Shown here: piece by piece, positions 35,013 to 35,641 of the stretch | How positions within the stretch are numbered: position 1 is the stretch's first letter | Layout of the letters: each line of letters begins with the position of its first letter | Virus record (IMG/VR): IMGVR_UViG_3300011116_000019 | Span: 1-35,641 of that record | Length of the DNA: 35,641 nt | Strand: one strand, 5' to 3' | DNA from: a virus | Translations under genes and position numbers: made by a program | Notes under the pieces: generated by a model | What the model saw: the letters and a program-made list of their open reading frames with translations, nothing else | The model's database searches: none | What the model was told of the DNA's origin: nothing

Positions 35013-35641
35013 TCAGGACGAACCTGAAGAACCCCACATACCGAGGGGATCAGACCAGCCAAAGCTGTAACGCTCACGGGCCTTGTAACGGACGTTGCCG
35101 GTGTCAAAGTCGCCGTCCATGCTGTTAGCCAGCGGAGAACGAACGAAGTGCTTCAGACCGTTAGGCACGTCTGTGGTCAGGAACCAAGCGTTGGTGTCTG
35201 TCAAGAAGTGGTTGACAGCGTAACCGCCGGGGATTGCGCCCATTTGCTTGATGGCGTTGATGTCGTTGTCCGCTGTAGACACACGCAGTTCGGTGTCCAA
35301 CAGACGTTTAGCGACGAACATCAAGTTCGGGGGGACAATCATCTTGACAGGCTTAGCTGCAATCAACAAACCACGCTCGTCTGTCCAAGCCGCAATTTGA
35401 ATAACGGCGGCTTCCAAGGAAGTCTCGTTCAAATCAACTTGGGTAGAAGGAGTGTTGCTGTTGGTACCGCCAGAAATCAATGGGTGAGCAGTACTAAACA
35501 ACGCCACGCCATCACCACCGGGGTAGCTGGAGCTAAAGCCATTGTTCAGGACGGCAGCAGCCTTGACCTGTTTGGTGTAAGCCATAGCACGGGCCAATGA
35601 CTTGGTGTAACGAGACGACAAGCTGTCGTACAAGTTATCTT
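35013..35641 (-). CDS. Major capsid protein (Mu gpT-like), 5'-truncated
   Basis: The frame is open to the right edge; the TTG at 35631 is internal, so the N-terminus is missing. About 208 residues are visible. Recognisable parts are SLARAMAYTKQVKAAAVLNN, GGDGVALFSTAHPLISGGTN, VPPNLMFVAKRLLDTE, GGYAVNHFLTDTNAWFLTTD and the end YSFGWSDPLGMWGSSGSS. AxxLFSTAHPL with the PPxL...A..LL segment matches the Mu gpT-like/HK97-fold major head subunit family found in many environmental phages. The protein forms the icosahedral shell. It is followed by a strong terminator, unlike the other genes here, which fits high expression. Confidence 0.82.
   Translation of the reverse strand, partial: DNLYDSLSSRYTKSLARAMAYTKQVKAAAVLNNGFSSSYPGGDGVALFSTAHPLISGGTNSNTPSTQVDLNETSLEAAVIQIAAWTDERGLLIAAKPVKMIVPPNLMFVAKRLLDTELRVSTADNDINAIKQMGAIPGGYAVNHFLTDTNAWFLTTDVPNGLKHFVRSPLANSMDGDFDTGNVRYKARERYSFGWSDPLGMWGSSGSS

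Noticed and set aside
1-35641. tRNA genes, integrase, repressor or attachment sites
   Set aside because: None could be recognised by reading; a covariance-model scan for tRNA would be needed to exclude divergent ones.

Overview
This window looks like a contiguous part of a tailed double-stranded DNA phage genome (Caudoviricetes), most probably a podovirus-like phage of a Gram-negative host. Evidence for a phage: densely packed genes (ATGA, TGATG and TAATG overlaps almost throughout), a major capsid protein fragment at the right edge, a lysis cassette, a tail-fibre locus and a replication primase-helicase at the left edge. Evidence for a short tail: there are adaptor/nozzle-like proteins and a giant internal-type virion protein, but I see no tape measure, tube or sheath protein. 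Evidence for a Gram-negative host: a two-component spanin with the outer-membrane gene nested inside the inner-membrane gene. No integrase, repressor, tRNA, CRISPR array or reverse transcriptase was recognised.

Layout. The + strand at the left end carries the 3' part of a primase-helicase gene and a small 73-codon gene, closed by a strong intrinsic terminator (2644-2673). Everything to the right is on the - strand and reads leftward from the capsid gene. In transcription order: major capsid protein (35013 to beyond the edge), a terminator and a 139-bp intergenic region, head-associated and small basic proteins (31190-34873), two adaptor-like proteins and several small proteins (27643-31190), a large tail-fibre/appendage locus with interleaved small genes and an HNH-AP2 homing endonuclease (19760-27616), a run of membrane proteins with spanins and an M15 endopeptidase (17343-19751), a tail nozzle-like protein and a C1q-like appendage protein (14456-17340), and virion proteins ending in a 2500-residue polyvalent protein (2672-14421).

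The genes fit one late virion/lysis transcript. The capsid gene has its own terminator, consistent with separate high-level expression. The fibre locus looks modular: repetitive shafts, a glycine-rich tip, a collar-like tip and a carbohydrate-binding-like tip, each accompanied by small conserved proteins of unknown role. The 2500-residue protein combines an acetyltransferase-like domain, a HExxH metallopeptidase motif and a PLxRFG/LPD-type C-terminal region, which suggests a protein ejected with the DNA.

The most notable points are the polyvalent protein and its terminal NPFxxF motifs, a shared C-terminal ADGxA-GKT-GK tag on three otherwise unrelated proteins, a holin-like protein with a complete EF-hand loop, the nested spanin, an apparent ATT start codon, two small genes shorter than 60 codons (24166-24333 and 29659-29820), and the 16-copy 20-residue repeat protein.
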